Part shown: positions 33,500-45,479 of the stretch, in pieces
Layout of the letters: each line of letters begins with the position of its first letter
Position numbering within the stretch: position 1 is the stretch's first letter
Assembly (NCBI GenBank): GCA_039654915.1
Contig: CM077593.1
Span: 75,992,501 to 76,056,500, forward strand
Direction of reading: 5' to 3'
Origin: Aquilaria yunnanensis
Lineage: Eukaryota; Streptophyta; Magnoliopsida; Malvales; Thymelaeaceae
Length of the DNA stretch: 64,000 bases
The notes under the pieces: model-generated
Database searches by the model: none
Told to the model about the DNA's origin: nothing
Seen by the model: the letters and a program-made list of their open reading frames with translations, nothing else
Translations under genes and position numbers: made by a program

Positions 33500-35830
33500 C
33501 TTAAGTACTTTTTGGATGTACCCTCACGTGCCATTGGAGCTCTTGGCCATGCTTACAATGGGATATCTATACTTTGCAGTGATCTTGTTGACTGGCCTAT
33601 AATCCACGTACATTCTTCATGAATCATCTTCTTTAGGCACCAAGATAATAGACACGACACAAGAACTTAAACTTTCCCTCACATAGCCCTTTTTGAATAG
33701 GTATTCCACTTTGCCTTTGAATCTCCTTGGTCTCCTCTAGGTTGCTCTTGTAAGCTAGCTGGTTTAGAATGGGTGCTCTAGGAATCAAGTCTATTTAATG
33801 TTCAATCCCTGTCAAGGGTGGTAATCCTCTTGGCTCCTCGGGAAAGATATCTTCAAAATCCTTTGACAAAAAAGCAATAACACTAGAAAGCTTGTTATTC
33901 AAGTCATTAGATAATAACAAAGTTTATTTGTAAAGTAAAAAAAGCATTGCCTTTTGCATTTCAAGGGCTTTCTTTACTCTACTTAATTTGATTATCAAGA
34001 TCTTTTTTCTTCTCTATTTTTACCTAAAGAACTTTAAACATTCTTCTTCCACTTAAGGTCACTCACCTTACACCTTTCTTTTAATCTCTTAACTTGCCTT
34101 TCTTTACTTAGGCCCTCATCTCTGTTTTTGCTATCATTGATTTTCTATCGACCTCACCATGAATCTTTCTTTGATCCTCCATGACTCGTTGCGGTAAAAG
34201 TGGCATTAATGTGATAGTATTTTCTTTCAATTGGAAGGAATATTTATGCTTGAAACCATCATGCATGACTATTCTATCATATAGCAACGACCTTCCTAGC
34301 AGAATGTGGCTTGCCTTTATGGGGACAACATCACAAAGCACTTCATCTTCAGATCTTCTAATCTTGAAAGCTACCATGACCTGCTTTGTCACCTTCACCT
34401 CATCTTCATTATTAAGCCATTAAAGCTTGTAGGGTTCTGAGTGTTTAGTGGTAGGCAGTTGCAACTTCTTAACCAAAGTAGTACTAGCAACAATAGTGCA
34501 ACTTTCTCCATCTATAATCATACTATACACTTTACCTCCAATGTACTGCCAAGTATAAAAGATGTTCTCCCTCTAATTGTGATCATTCTTCATATGAACA
34601 TTCAAGGCTCTCCTAGCCACTAGTGCGGCTCATTCCTCCGCAAAGTGTATCTTGGGCACTTCCTCCATAGTTGGTACTTTGTGCTCTTCACCTTCTCTTT
34701 CATCTGTGACTATCTCTCCAACATCATTGAGCACCATAGCCCTTTGATTCATATAATATCTTGCTAGATGTCCCATGTGTTGACACTTAAAACAAACTTG
34801 GTCACGAATTCTAAATCCAACTTCAGAATTAGAACTACCTTCTTGAGGTTTTTGGAGTTGGCCTTTGAAGGGTGCCTTAGGTTTAGGCTTGAAGTCCCCT
34901 TTCCTTGGTTCCTCATTCCTTACATCATCTCTCTAAGTTGGCTTCGGATGAGGGTTAGGTGTTGTCATAAACCTTACTGCTCTTTTCCTCTTGAGTTGTC
35001 TTTCTATCCAAACGGCTGTATGCAACATATCATCAAGCTCCGCAAAAGGGTGGAACTCTACTGAAGTGGCAATGTACGAGTTAAGGCCATGGACAAATTT
35101 AGCCATGGTTACCTCTTGATTCTCCTTTAGATTGGTTCTTAACATGGCCACCTCTAACTCCTTGAAATAGTCCCCTATAAACTTGGCCCATTGGGTGAGC
35201 CTTTAAAGCCTTTGGTGTAGCTCTCTTTGGTAATAACTTGGGGCAAACCTCCTCCTCATTGAAATTCAACTCTTGCCATGTTTGCACAGGCTCTTTATGG
35301 TTTTTTTTGTCTAAAGTTCACAACCTAAGTTCACCAAGCAAGAGCATAATCAGTAAACTCCAAAGTGGCAATTTTTAACTTCTTGTCTTCAACATAAGCA
35401 TAGCACTCAAAGATCATATCCACCTTGGCAACCCTTTCAAGGAACGCCGCAAGGTCACTCTTTCCTTTAAATGGTGGTTTGTAACTTGATTGCACTAAGG
35501 TTCAGATGCTCCCTTGGCTCACAGCTTTTCTAGGTGGTGGTTGTAGTGGCATACTCTCAAGGTCCTCCTCTTCATAGTTGATGGCTTCATGGCTTATGGA
35601 TGGGCCTCTCCTCAAGGGCACCTTAAGTAGGCGGCCTAGGATGCCAATTTCATGTGCTTTAGAAGCACCTTGCTCAAGTCTCTTTTGGGATTCCTCCATT
35701 CTCTCAATTCTCTCCATCATGGCTTGAAATTTGGAACTTAGGTCAAGTATGGCTTGCATGGGGTGAAGCCTTGGTCGCTTCCTTGATGTTTTGACCAACA
35801 TATTTAGAGATTGAAGCTAAAACCAAACAT
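33500..35830 (-). pseudogene. Chromovirus-type Ty3/gypsy gag-protease-RT, 3' truncated
   Basis: Read downward from 35830: a Glu/Arg-rich coiled-coil region (MERIERMEESQKRLEQ), then capsid-domain pieces FLERVAKVDMIFECYAYVED and EVTMAKFVHGLNSYIATSVE. A zinc knuckle at about 34830-34770 reads CFKCQHMGHLARYY, its last Cys replaced by Tyr. Protease-end sequence HILLGRSLLYDRIVMHDGF is at about 34310-34250. FEDIFPEEPRGLPPLTGIEH opens RT at 33870, with KKGYVRESLSSCVVSIILVP after a frameshift. The element stops inside RT near 33500, so RNase H, integrase and the 3' LTR are missing. Frameshifts and stops make it dead. Confidence 0.8.
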
Positions 35831-36543
35831 CTTCACAAATGCTCTTTTTCTCTCAATTTGTTAGTGGGAAGTTTCTTAAACAATCAAAACTCCCATGTTC
35901 TAACATAACTCATTCAAAGCACACAAGCACTTTAAATCCTTAAAAGCCTTTCAAAATCCTTCTTGAAAGAAAAAAAAAACATATTAGAAAGCACTTTGAA
36001 AAATTAAGACAAGGCAAGAATTGGATGTTCTTCTAATGAAAGATTGAATGAACAAAAGGAAGGAAACTAGGGTTTTCAAGATTAGGATTTCGGGCAACTA
36101 GGGTATTTGTTCAAAAATTGAAGCTTTTCTTTCTTTCAAACTTTTTTCCAGCCTTTGTTTGTTTGATACTTTTGATTTTTTTGCTAGAGTAGGCCTTTCA
36201 AAAATTTGAATCACCTTCTGCTATAAAGAGAAAATGATGGAATTAATAACTTGTAACAAGAGAGAGAATGTAACTTGTCTTGTAAGAAAGTAACTTGATG
36301 GACACAGATACAATGGAAACAGAATGAAATGAAATATTTTTTTTGGTATTTTTCTAGATATTTGGATGTAGGAACAAAAAAACAATGGAGGGCTCAGCTG
36401 AAGGCACTTGGAACACATATGAAGAAATCTGAAAAAGAAAACAAGGACAAAAATGAATTATGATGATGAAACAATGCAAGAAAACAATGAAATAAAGGTA
36501 AATAACACAAAGGAAATGATAGATAGGTCTTGCTTGTGGAACT

Positions 36544-36560
36544 TTGGCTCTGATACTATT
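36544..36560 (-). other. Primer-binding site (initiator tRNA-Met type) of the minus-strand chromovirus
   Basis: The plus strand reads tggctctgatacta. On the minus strand this is tagtatcagagcca, one change from the TGGTATCAGAGC site primed by initiator Met tRNA. It lies upstream of the minus-strand gag, as expected. The adjoining LTR would start just above 36561 but cannot be bounded. Confidence 0.7.
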
Positions 36561-36839
36561 TGATGCGTTTGCATGATGCCCAAGGTACTTGTTCTAAAGC
36601 TAACCTGAAATAACTCCACCAGACTTAGTCCAAAAAGAAGATTGAAAAAGAAAAGAAAATAAGTTAAAAATAGAAACAAGGGTGAGAAATGGAACTAAAG
36701 AAGGGAAATTAGAAGAATTTTGATTGGAAGAAAAGAACTTCCTACGCAACCACACCAAGAAGTTGAGGAAGAACAAGGGAGATAAGCATTGCTTAAAGCA
36801 ACTTTAATCTTATTAACCTATGATGAATACTCATAAATG

Positions 36840-38320
36840 TATTGCTATTAAGGGTTTAAATCATCATTATATACTTTGAGTATAATTAATTTCTATATTC
36901 TGAGCATTTTTCCTTTGGGTTACTATTTACACATTTTTACTATTCACAGTTACTATTCATTGACTTATTGTTCATATATGTATTTCACTGTTCATACGCA
37001 TATTTACTGTACATACGTGGTTTACTGTTCATTAAAATTAAAATATATATATTAAATAATTATTTTTTTATATAGATAAAATCATCACTTGGCGGCCCTT
37101 CATGAGAAAAATCATATATGGAGTTGTAGATGTCAGAATTGAGTGATTCCAAATTCATCTGAAAGCCAACACATAGATCTCCAACTCTGCTTCATTCTAT
37201 GAGCTAAGTTGATTGCTTTCATTCCCAAAATCTGATTATAGATGAGACAATTCGTTCTTTCTTGTGCTGGAGAGTAGTTTCGGTAGAAAAATCATAACTT
37301 GAGCTATGGATGTCGAATTTGAATGAGCTAACTATCGATTTGAAGCTAAAGAAGAGATCTACAAGTTTCATGTGTTGGGGAAGAGCTGATTTGATGTGTA
37401 CAATGGTAAAAAAATTAAAATAAATTAAAGCCTGCTTTTTTTGATTTGTATTTACCTACATTTTACTATTTTACCATTTCACCCACCCCAAAAACTCGAT
37501 AAATAGTTACCTTGGGGGGGGGGGAGGACGAATTCATGTCATTTCTTAGGCGATTTCCATGTTCTTGTATCAAAGTTAGATTTTCTCCTTTGTTCTTGTT
37601 CTTGTTCTTGTTCTTGTTTTCAATACTGAAGCTCTGTCCAAGTATTTTCTCGTTCTTCTTCTTGTTCTTCCTTTGATCTTTTAATCCATGTTCATTTCAT
37701 CTTTCTACATATTTTCTACGTTTATTATGGCTAACTAATCATCTTTTTGTTAAAGTAAAAGAGTGAAGCTTTTGGTATAGAGGTTATGATTAATTTGAAT
37801 GGATCACAATATTAATAATATTTTCTTCCTTAATATATTTAACTTCCCTCATTGTTAAGTGGGAGTCTTGATTCATCATAGTCAATCATTGGCACAAAAG
37901 CTACTTGATTCCCTCTATAGAACATGGCTCTGCCGGCTATATTGGAATTTTGAGTTATTATAGACAAAGGTTGGCATGATGGATACTTGAACCCATTAGC
38001 AAGCGTTGGCATTTTAAGATCAATGAAAGTTAATACTAACTAAATTCCCCGATTGAGACCTCCTTTATGTGTGGATCTCAATTGAGTGGTAAGATGGGAT
38101 AAAATTAATCATAGCTGATATACTAAAAGTGGATCCCCTAACCTTAGCTATTTTATTTGAATTTGAATTTTTAATCAACACTTATTCACACCTTTCACGA
38201 AAACCTTCTTTATTAAATATCTGTAATTTATATTTCTTAATTCACTTCCCTCTGGTTCGACACTCGAACTCCCAATATTTTATTACTTGCAACAACCTAC
38301 AGTTGGGTTACAGCTCCTAA
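36840..38320 (+). repeat. LTR-like block, plus strand
   Basis: 36900-37040 holds repeated tactgttcat-like units, as in the U3 of many plant LTRs. A TATA-like cgataaatag is at 37478-37487, then a G-run (37506-37521) and a TTCTTG hexamer array (37590-37630). It ends with attcacttccctctggttcg and acttgcaacaacctacagtt (38230-38300), like the right end of Athila-type LTRs. No internal region follows. Boundaries are uncertain. Confidence 0.4.
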
Positions 38321-38970
38321 AGTGCAGCAACCTGCTTGTAAAAACATGAAACAAATATCCTAATTATAGTTTAGGAAGCTAAGGTTTTTGGCCTTACAAA
38401 GTTTAGAGCCAAGAAAAACCTTAAACCTAACAAAAGATAAAATCTTAGATAAACTAGGATTGGAAAATATAGTTTGAACACTTCTTCTCACTAAATCCAT
38501 GTGGCATGCTTTCCACATGTTCTAAACTTGCTAATTAGTTAAATATAATGTGGGGAAAGCAAACTAACTAAGAAAATTGAGCAAAACTGCTTAGGCATAC
38601 AAAATGGCCTAGAAGGGCTATTGTTTTCAGGGTGTGCCCTCTGATTCACTTAGGGTTTTCGCTTGGGCCTCCTAGTTCTACCAAGCTTTCTTGAGTTTCT
38701 CCAACTTGAATCTTCACTATATGGTATATCTTCAAATTTCGAAGCTTTTAGATCATGAAATGCCCGAGTGGATTTTGAAATGGTATGCAAAGGTTCCATT
38801 GTGGGTTCTAAGAGTGCCAAGATGAGCTTTTAGAGTACTTCTCATGTTTCCTTGGTTTTTCTCCTTGTAAGTGGTAGAACTAATATTCAATGGACGCTTG
38901 GATATATTAGGAGTCTCTAGGCTAGATGGCCCTCCATCAAGTTAGTTATAAAATCTTTCACTTTCCTAAA
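38321..38970. other. AT-rich intergenic DNA, nothing recognised
   Basis: No coding or repeat signature was found. It has scattered short open frames only. Confidence 0.4.
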
Positions 38971-39871
38971 AGGTTAATATCACTGGACATTTATAAATTA
39001 TTCCAATTTCACTTAATCGTAATAGAACTATCAATTGTTGTATTAATCATCCTCAAATTATTTAATTGTTGCATCTATCATCCTGTTGTTATACGAGCCA
39101 TTAAAAATTGACAGAAATTAGGAAAAATGAATAGTCAACCCTAATTTCAATTTCATATTTATTATAAAGTAAAAGAGATTCTCTCTTCAGCCCCTCTACT
39201 TTGTTGTTGTTCACAATTATAAAGGAATTCAATTGTTCTTTTCTACATATTGTTTGTCAATTTTATCCTTTTATTTATATTTGCAAATGATGAATTAACT
39301 AAAATATCATATCAAAAATGAAACTGAAATATTATCAATCACTTTCATTTTGATTGTTAGAGCAATTTCTAAAAGATACCCTTTAGGTATATAGAATAAA
39401 AAGATATATTCTTATACGTTCCAGTAAAAAAGAAAAACAAAAAGAAAAAAATTAGTTGCAGAAAATAGATGCTATTAATTAACTTTTTCTATTGAAAAGA
39501 AAAGTGGTGACAATTATAAGATCCTACATTTTAAAAAGTTTGAAAAGTAATTACAAGAAATGAAGAGATAAATTAAAGAGAGTATATACGTTTTCATAAT
39601 TTTAGAAATGAAATAGAAAACCATAAAGTTGTAGAATTTAGATAGAAATTTTTTTTATGTTTTAGGGCTAACTGTCTATAGAAATTTTTTTATGTTTTAG
39701 GGCTAACTGTCTATTTGCCACTCATTTCTGTTGCTTTTTAATAGCTAATATAACTGTAGGATGATGGATGCAATAATTAAATAGTTTGAAAATGATTTTT
39801 ATAATAATTGATAGTTCCAGGATGGTTAAGTAAAATGGGCATAGTTTAGGGATGATTAGTGATGTTAACCT
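38971..39871. mobile_element. Long-TIR MULE-like MITE with a 10-bp target duplication
   Basis: The left arm (38971 to about 39125) and right arm (about 39715 to 39871) are inverted copies about 155 bp long. Shared segments are aggttaayatcact, gaactatcaatt and atttaattrttgcat plus catcatcct-type text. The flanks are ctttcctaaa (38961-38970) and cttttctaaa (39872-39881), a 9 of 10 match, as Mutator-like transposases leave 9-10 bp duplications. The interior is non-coding and has a 36-bp tandem duplication at 39641-39712 (tttagggctaactgtct twice). Confidence 0.75.
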
Positions 39872-39881
39872 CTTTTCTAAA

Positions 39882-41520
39882 TAAATCATCAAATTTTGCA
39901 ACTAGTCTTAAAACTGATCCTTTGTTTTTCATCAATTCTTTAAAATTTAATTTAAATTATTTGATGACAATCTTCTAATAAATTTAAATAGTACAATATT
40001 TTTTTGAACGTTAGTGAGATATTTAAGTTATCGATTTTCCTCTTTCTAAATCTTATTTTTGTTCAATAATTGTCTTTTAGTAAAATTAAGATAAATATTT
40101 AATTGAAAAATTAAATTCTAAACATATTCTCTTTTCATTTTTCAATGTTTAAAAAATTCTTTTAAAAAATTAGAAAATTTTATGAAACTAAACAGGGCCT
40201 TAAGGTTTAAGATTTAGGGGTAATTAGGACACTTGATATGTTATTGAGCAAAACCGCAATGATGAATAATTATATTTTCCGTTCACACTTGACATATGAT
40301 AGCAATGGTCAATTATTCATATATATGTTTTTATCGAGCACAACAACGACACCATATACACTTACTAAATTTGATTAGATTTACATACTTACAAAGTAGC
40401 ATAACCAGGAATTCCGTATTGCAGGTGCAAAATCAGTTTTTAATTTCTAGTTCGTTACTGATAGTTTTCAACCATTTTTTTACATTTATTAAGTCTTTTG
40501 TCATCTTCATTGGCTAAGTCTAACGGGAATTACAATAAAATTTCATCACATATAAGTTAAACATATAGAGATCTTATCTAAACATATAGATATAAGTTAA
40601 AAAGAATTGTACCTAAATTTGTAAAACAATTAACAAAGTATAGGATAGTGATGAAATTTTAAAAAATTTGGTTAAATAAAATAAAAGAGCCAATTTACAA
40701 TTGCCAACAAAAATTGCGGATCATCAATCATATGAAAAATACATTTGTAATGGATTTGTAACAAGAAATGAAAGTTATTGACTTATGGCGCTATTTATCT
40801 TGGTACTAATATGTTGTAATTATGCATCATTAGCATAATAATAATTCTTTTCGTAAATGCTTTTACAATGTTTGCGAATTAAAATTTTTTTGTTTTTTAA
40901 TTAGAAAGATAATAAATAGTAGTGTATTAATATTGTAAAAATCTGATAATAAATTATAGCTTTAGGTTCTTTAAAAATATAAGTGAAAAATATAGAATAT
41001 AGTGCAAAAGATTTATCTGATATGTTATTCTATTAAAAAATAAATAAATTTGATATTTAAGCAGTAAAATTAATAGTTTAATTAAGGGCTTTTCTATATT
41101 TCAAAAAATTACTTTGAGGGAATTTTTTTTCTAATTAGAAGTTAAGTGGAAAAATGAAACAAATCTTAGAAACTAGGAGCTTTTCTGGAGTTCTAAATTT
41201 ATTTATTATGTTACAACTAAATTATTTTAACATTGTTGGGGATGAAAAAATATTCGTAGAAAAACAAAATAAACAAATTTAATAACATTGGTAAATTTTT
41301 TCCTAAATATATCTTTAACTATATATTCTATAAATCATTTTTTAAAAAGCGTCAGGGATGCCCACCGCAACTCTTACAATGAATAAAATGCCAATTCTAA
41401 TAATAGATGTTTTTCAATACATATTCGACTAAATCAGTTTTATTTTAAAATATATTCTAAAAATCAAAATATTCGTGAGATAAGCCTACAAATTTTAGTT
41501 AGGATGAGTGTTAAAGTAGG
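39882..41520. other. AT-rich intergenic DNA, nothing recognised
   Basis: Low-complexity, stop-rich sequence on both strands with no element ends or repeat partners visible. Confidence 0.4.
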
Positions 41521-41521
41521 A

Positions 41522-43000
41522 TTTTTTTTTTTTTATGAGCAAAGAGAGATTTATAGGGAAGCAAGTGGCTGGGAATACAGGTAAAATACAAGGAATAAGA
41601 CCTAACCTAGCCATTACTCCATGCAGACTACTGAACGTCTAGAGAAGGATTTACACACCAGTTATCAAACATTATCAGAACCCTTCCTGATCTTTTTGGC
41701 AGCCAAAAGTAAGACAAAGACATAATACATGAGACAACACCAAGCCAATCAGGTGAAGTTGCTATTATTAACGACAAGATTGTTGCGGGGCTAGCCATAG
41801 ATTCTATATTGTGGGCCTTGTAGAAATGTCCAAGCTTTTCTAGAGATTAATGAGCCTGACAAAGAAGACAGTTGATGAAGAACTTGAACAAGGCAAGTTA
41901 TATTACCATGGTCGGCCCCCCACCAAGCATAAACAGACGCCCAAATCTTCCTTGAGTACCTACAATTTAAAAGTAAATGGTTTGCACTCTCCTGCTCCTC
42001 TTTGTAGAATACCTTAGCCTGAGAAGCATCTCTGAAGACCAATTAAGTTCACATTCGTTGGCAAACGATCTTGGACTGCCTTCCAGCAGAAGAAGTTCAT
42101 GCACGTTAATGGGCACCAGCCATTCCAAGTCAATCTGAGATCCTGAATCTTTTCTCTGTTGTTCAGCAGCCTGCTGAGCAAAGACGATATACTTCTTTCA
42201 TATTCATTAATTTGATCTCGTTGTTTGTTGTTTAAAAAAGAAAAAAAAAAATCTGAGATCCTGAATGGCTGGCTGTCTATGCTGTGAATCTACTGCCTTT
42301 GCAAGTAAGTTGGTTTATTAGCCGTCGAACTGCTCAAGGAAACATTGTTATGAAAACAAAATAACTCCTGGCATTCCCCATCCACACGCCCTCTTAATTG
42401 CCTATTCCACAAGAAACTCCGAGACCAATAGTCATCCTCCTAAGAAGCCAAGTCTGAGACTTTACAAGCTGGATTTGAGAAGAAGGTCTATAAAGCCTAG
42501 GAAATTTGGTGCATAAGGCACCATTGCCAACCCATCTGTCAGACAAAAAAATTGGCTGACTTGGTATCCCACGCCGTCCAAACCATACACTCATCTAATG
42601 ATGTGCCCTTGGATCTAAACTGCAAGAAACTCCTGCTGTTCTCCCCAGCACAGAATTGCATGAACAACTTCCTAGGTTCCCATCCTCTACTTAAATAGAA
42701 CTGATTTCCCTCCAAAGAGCTCCTTTTTCTAGCTTGAACCCCCACCACCACTTATAAAGTAGAGCTAGGTTTTTCCCCTTTAGGCCAATACGTTCAACCC
42801 TTCCAAGGATTTATCTGCCACCACCTACTCCAAGAAACGCAATGCATTTTTCTACCCTCCCCAAAGCCCCTAGAGAAATTTTTTACACAGATTCAATTCT
42901 TTTGAGCACTTCTAACGAGCATCAAAATAGGGAAAAGTAACATAATGGCAAGGTTGAGAGGCAAGGTTTGAGAAGAGTAATTCTTGCTCTTGCATACAGG
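41522..43000 (-). pseudogene. LINE (L1-type), 5'-truncated, with poly(A) tail
   Basis: Read downward from 43000, the sequence has LALL-KWWWGFKLEKGALW, MSVWFGRRGIPSQPIFLSDR, WVGNGALCTKFPRLYR and, near 41990-41900, ESANHLLLNCRYSRKIWASV. These are successive blocks of the region after RT in plant LINEs, ending in the zf-RVT domain. The plus strand at 41522-41534 is a run of T, i.e. a poly(A) tail at the minus-strand 3' end. Stops, frameshifts and an A-run near 42240 interrupt it. Confidence 0.8.
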
Positions 43001-43249
43001 ACATTCAGCTTCCATCTTGACAATCTTTCTTTCATCTTCACCACCACAAAATTTCGTGACGCACATCTACATGGTTGTTCGCTTTTTGACAAAATGTTGG
43101 ATTATATGCTCCCTTTGAATTCAGCTAGGTGTTGGCCGGCAAACCACCTTGCAGCATCTCTAAAAACATCTTGGCTAATTGGCATAATTGAGTTTCAAAA
43201 TTTTGCTTACATGCTCTCATATTCCTTAATTCTAATTTAGTTGCATCAA

Positions 43250-44400
43250 TTCGAGCATCAGAATGTTGCATGCACTTCGATATTAATTCTTCTACAATCG
43301 GCCATATTTCTTAAGGTGGTCTAGGTTGAAAATGAGGAATTTGTTGTTGCATTTGATTACTCTAAAAAAAATTAGGATTGTTCCTCCATCTTGGACTATA
43401 AGTATTGATATACAAATTTTTTTGTGGCCTCGGTGGAACAAAATCCACTTGTTTAGTTTTTCCCGTCCAAATGTTCATCTGACAATCATGACTTGAATGA
43501 TGTACTCCTTAAAATCACATTACATCACTATAGCTTGCTTCTAAGTTGCAGAAAATTTTCTAAAATCATTTGTTAAAGTTTTAACTTGATTAGCCAACAC
43601 TAAATAAACATCAAAATTCTTAACTACAACTGCTCTACTTGGTTTAATTTTAGATGATGATTGCCATTGGTAATTATTTATTGTCATTTCTTCAATCAAA
43701 TCCTATGCTGCTCCAGGTGTTTTATTGTTCAGAGTACCAGCAGCTGCTCATGAATCATTTGCTTGTAAGTATAATTCAGACCATTGTAAAATTTTTGCAC
43801 TCGCATCCAAGTAGGTAATTCATGTTGTGGACACCTCCTCATCAATTCTTCAAATCAATCCCAAGTTTTATAGAGTGTCTCATAATCCATATAACTGAAA
43901 GCAGAAATATCACTATGAAACCTTGTAGTCTTGGCCGAAGGAAAATACTTCAACAAAAATTTCTTAGCAAAATCATTTCAAGTGGCAATTGAACTTCTAG
44001 AAAGTGAAGTTAACCATTGTTTTGCTATTTCAACCATTACTTAGCTCTTTCTCTCAATGAAAATGGAAACATCCTTGATCAAATATTATCTTCACTAGCT
44101 CCAAGAAACTAACAATATGAGCATGAGAATCCTCATCTACCGAACCATCAAACTAAACCCAATTCTACACCATCTGAATACTATTTGGCTTGATCTTAAA
44201 ATTATTGGCATTGATAGAAGTTCTAACAAATCTGGATTCCGTCCCTTCAAAAGAAGGCTTTGTATACTTAGACATAGTCCTTTGCTTGATTATGATCCTC
44301 CATAATCAACAGCTCTTGATTTTATCCTTCTACTACTTCAGGAGGTAATGGCTATAACTAGGTGCTCATTGTAAAGCGAAGTCTCCTAAAAGTTCCTTTA
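43250..44400 (-). pseudogene. Athila-type Ty3/gypsy gag pseudogene
   Basis: Read downward, VDEDSHAHIVSFLELV starts the gag domain. FAKKFLLKYFPSAKTTRFHS follows near 43990, then SYMDYETLYKTWD and CPQHELPTWMRVQKFYNGLN near 43830. These match Athila-lineage gag. The frame is riddled with stops. Nothing of pol follows below 43250, where a LINE begins. The primer-binding site lies just upstream at 44563-44580. Confidence 0.78.
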
Positions 44401-44562
44401 ATTTCTAAATCAACTACGAGTCATGCACTAATTCTCCTACAAGAAAAGAATAAGAAATTAGAAAAATAAAAATAAAATCAAAATTGAAAAATAAAATACT
44501 ACAAGAAAATAATTGGCTAAATTAATTAAGATTAATCTTTCAAGTAGCAATCCTAACAAAAG

Positions 44563-44580
44563 TTTCCCAGCAACGGCATA
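44563..44580 (-). other. Primer-binding site of the Athila-type element (tRNA-Asp type)
   Basis: The plus strand reads tttcccagcaacggcata. Its reverse complement is a worn form of the TGGCGCCGTTGCCGGGGA block used by Athila elements. It lies between the minus-strand gag and the presumed LTR. Confidence 0.7.
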
Positions 44581-44582
44581 TA

Positions 44583-45430
44583 AAAACTCTTCCTACTACA
44601 CTAATTCAATTCTTATTATGGATATGTCAACTCTCTCTATACTCATAAATATGTTAACTAACAAACAAGTGCACCTATCATTTAAGTATAGTAGTACCAA
44701 GCATCAAGATCATTTTTTCAATGGAACTAAGTTGTTTACCATACTCAATATGTCTTTATTGTCTAACTGACGATTAAAAGTTTGTTTAGCTAACTAACTA
44801 AGAACTAAACTAAACTAACAAATGCATTTAAAAAAAAAGTAAATAATAAATATTGGAAGAAAAAAACAATCAAACAATCAACAATCAGGATACGTCATGA
44901 TTAGATATGAATCCTCCTAGAAATCAACTGCATTACTTTTACTTTGGTTTAATAGGGATATGGTTAACTTAGGTTAGGGAACATTATCTAAAATAGATTA
45001 GCACCCTATTACTAACCCCTACTTTTAAGTCATCGATAAGGTATGTAGTCCTACTGTGCTTCCTATGAATGCATTACTAGTTCTGCAACTCAACTACTAG
45101 GTTTCAGCCTAAACTCGTGCAAAATCCCTCCTATCCACAAAAAAGCTAAAATAATACCTAAAAACAAAATATAAATCAATTAAGCACCAATTCCTACAAA
45201 AAAAAAACATATCAAAAGGCAAGAAAATATCAAGGAAAAACATCTAGAAACAATGTATAAATATGAGCATATCAATCTTTGCTAGCAAAATCTACATATG
45301 CTATACTATTGTGCAATTTTGGAGATACTACATTGAAAATCTAGGCAAAAACCATTGAGTTGCACTTCTCCCAAATTTGGCAATTAGTAATGTCCTTTCC
45401 TGGTTTTGGGCGAGATCGATCAACAAAGCC
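44583..45430 (-). repeat. Presumed 5' LTR of the Athila-type element
   Basis: The LTR must adjoin the primer-binding site on its right. The stretch to about 45430 is non-coding, with aagtgcacctatcatttaag near 44668, a segment type usual in these LTRs. The outer boundary is not determined, and no partner LTR was seen. Confidence 0.4.
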
Positions 45431-45479
45431 ACACATGTTCTTATGACGACTCTCCTAGTTAAAGATGGGTCTTAACCAA

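Noticed and set aside
34181..35064. Plus-strand frames at 34.2-35.1 kb
   Set aside because: They are shadows of the minus-strand chromovirus gag-protease, which has clear motifs on the other strand.
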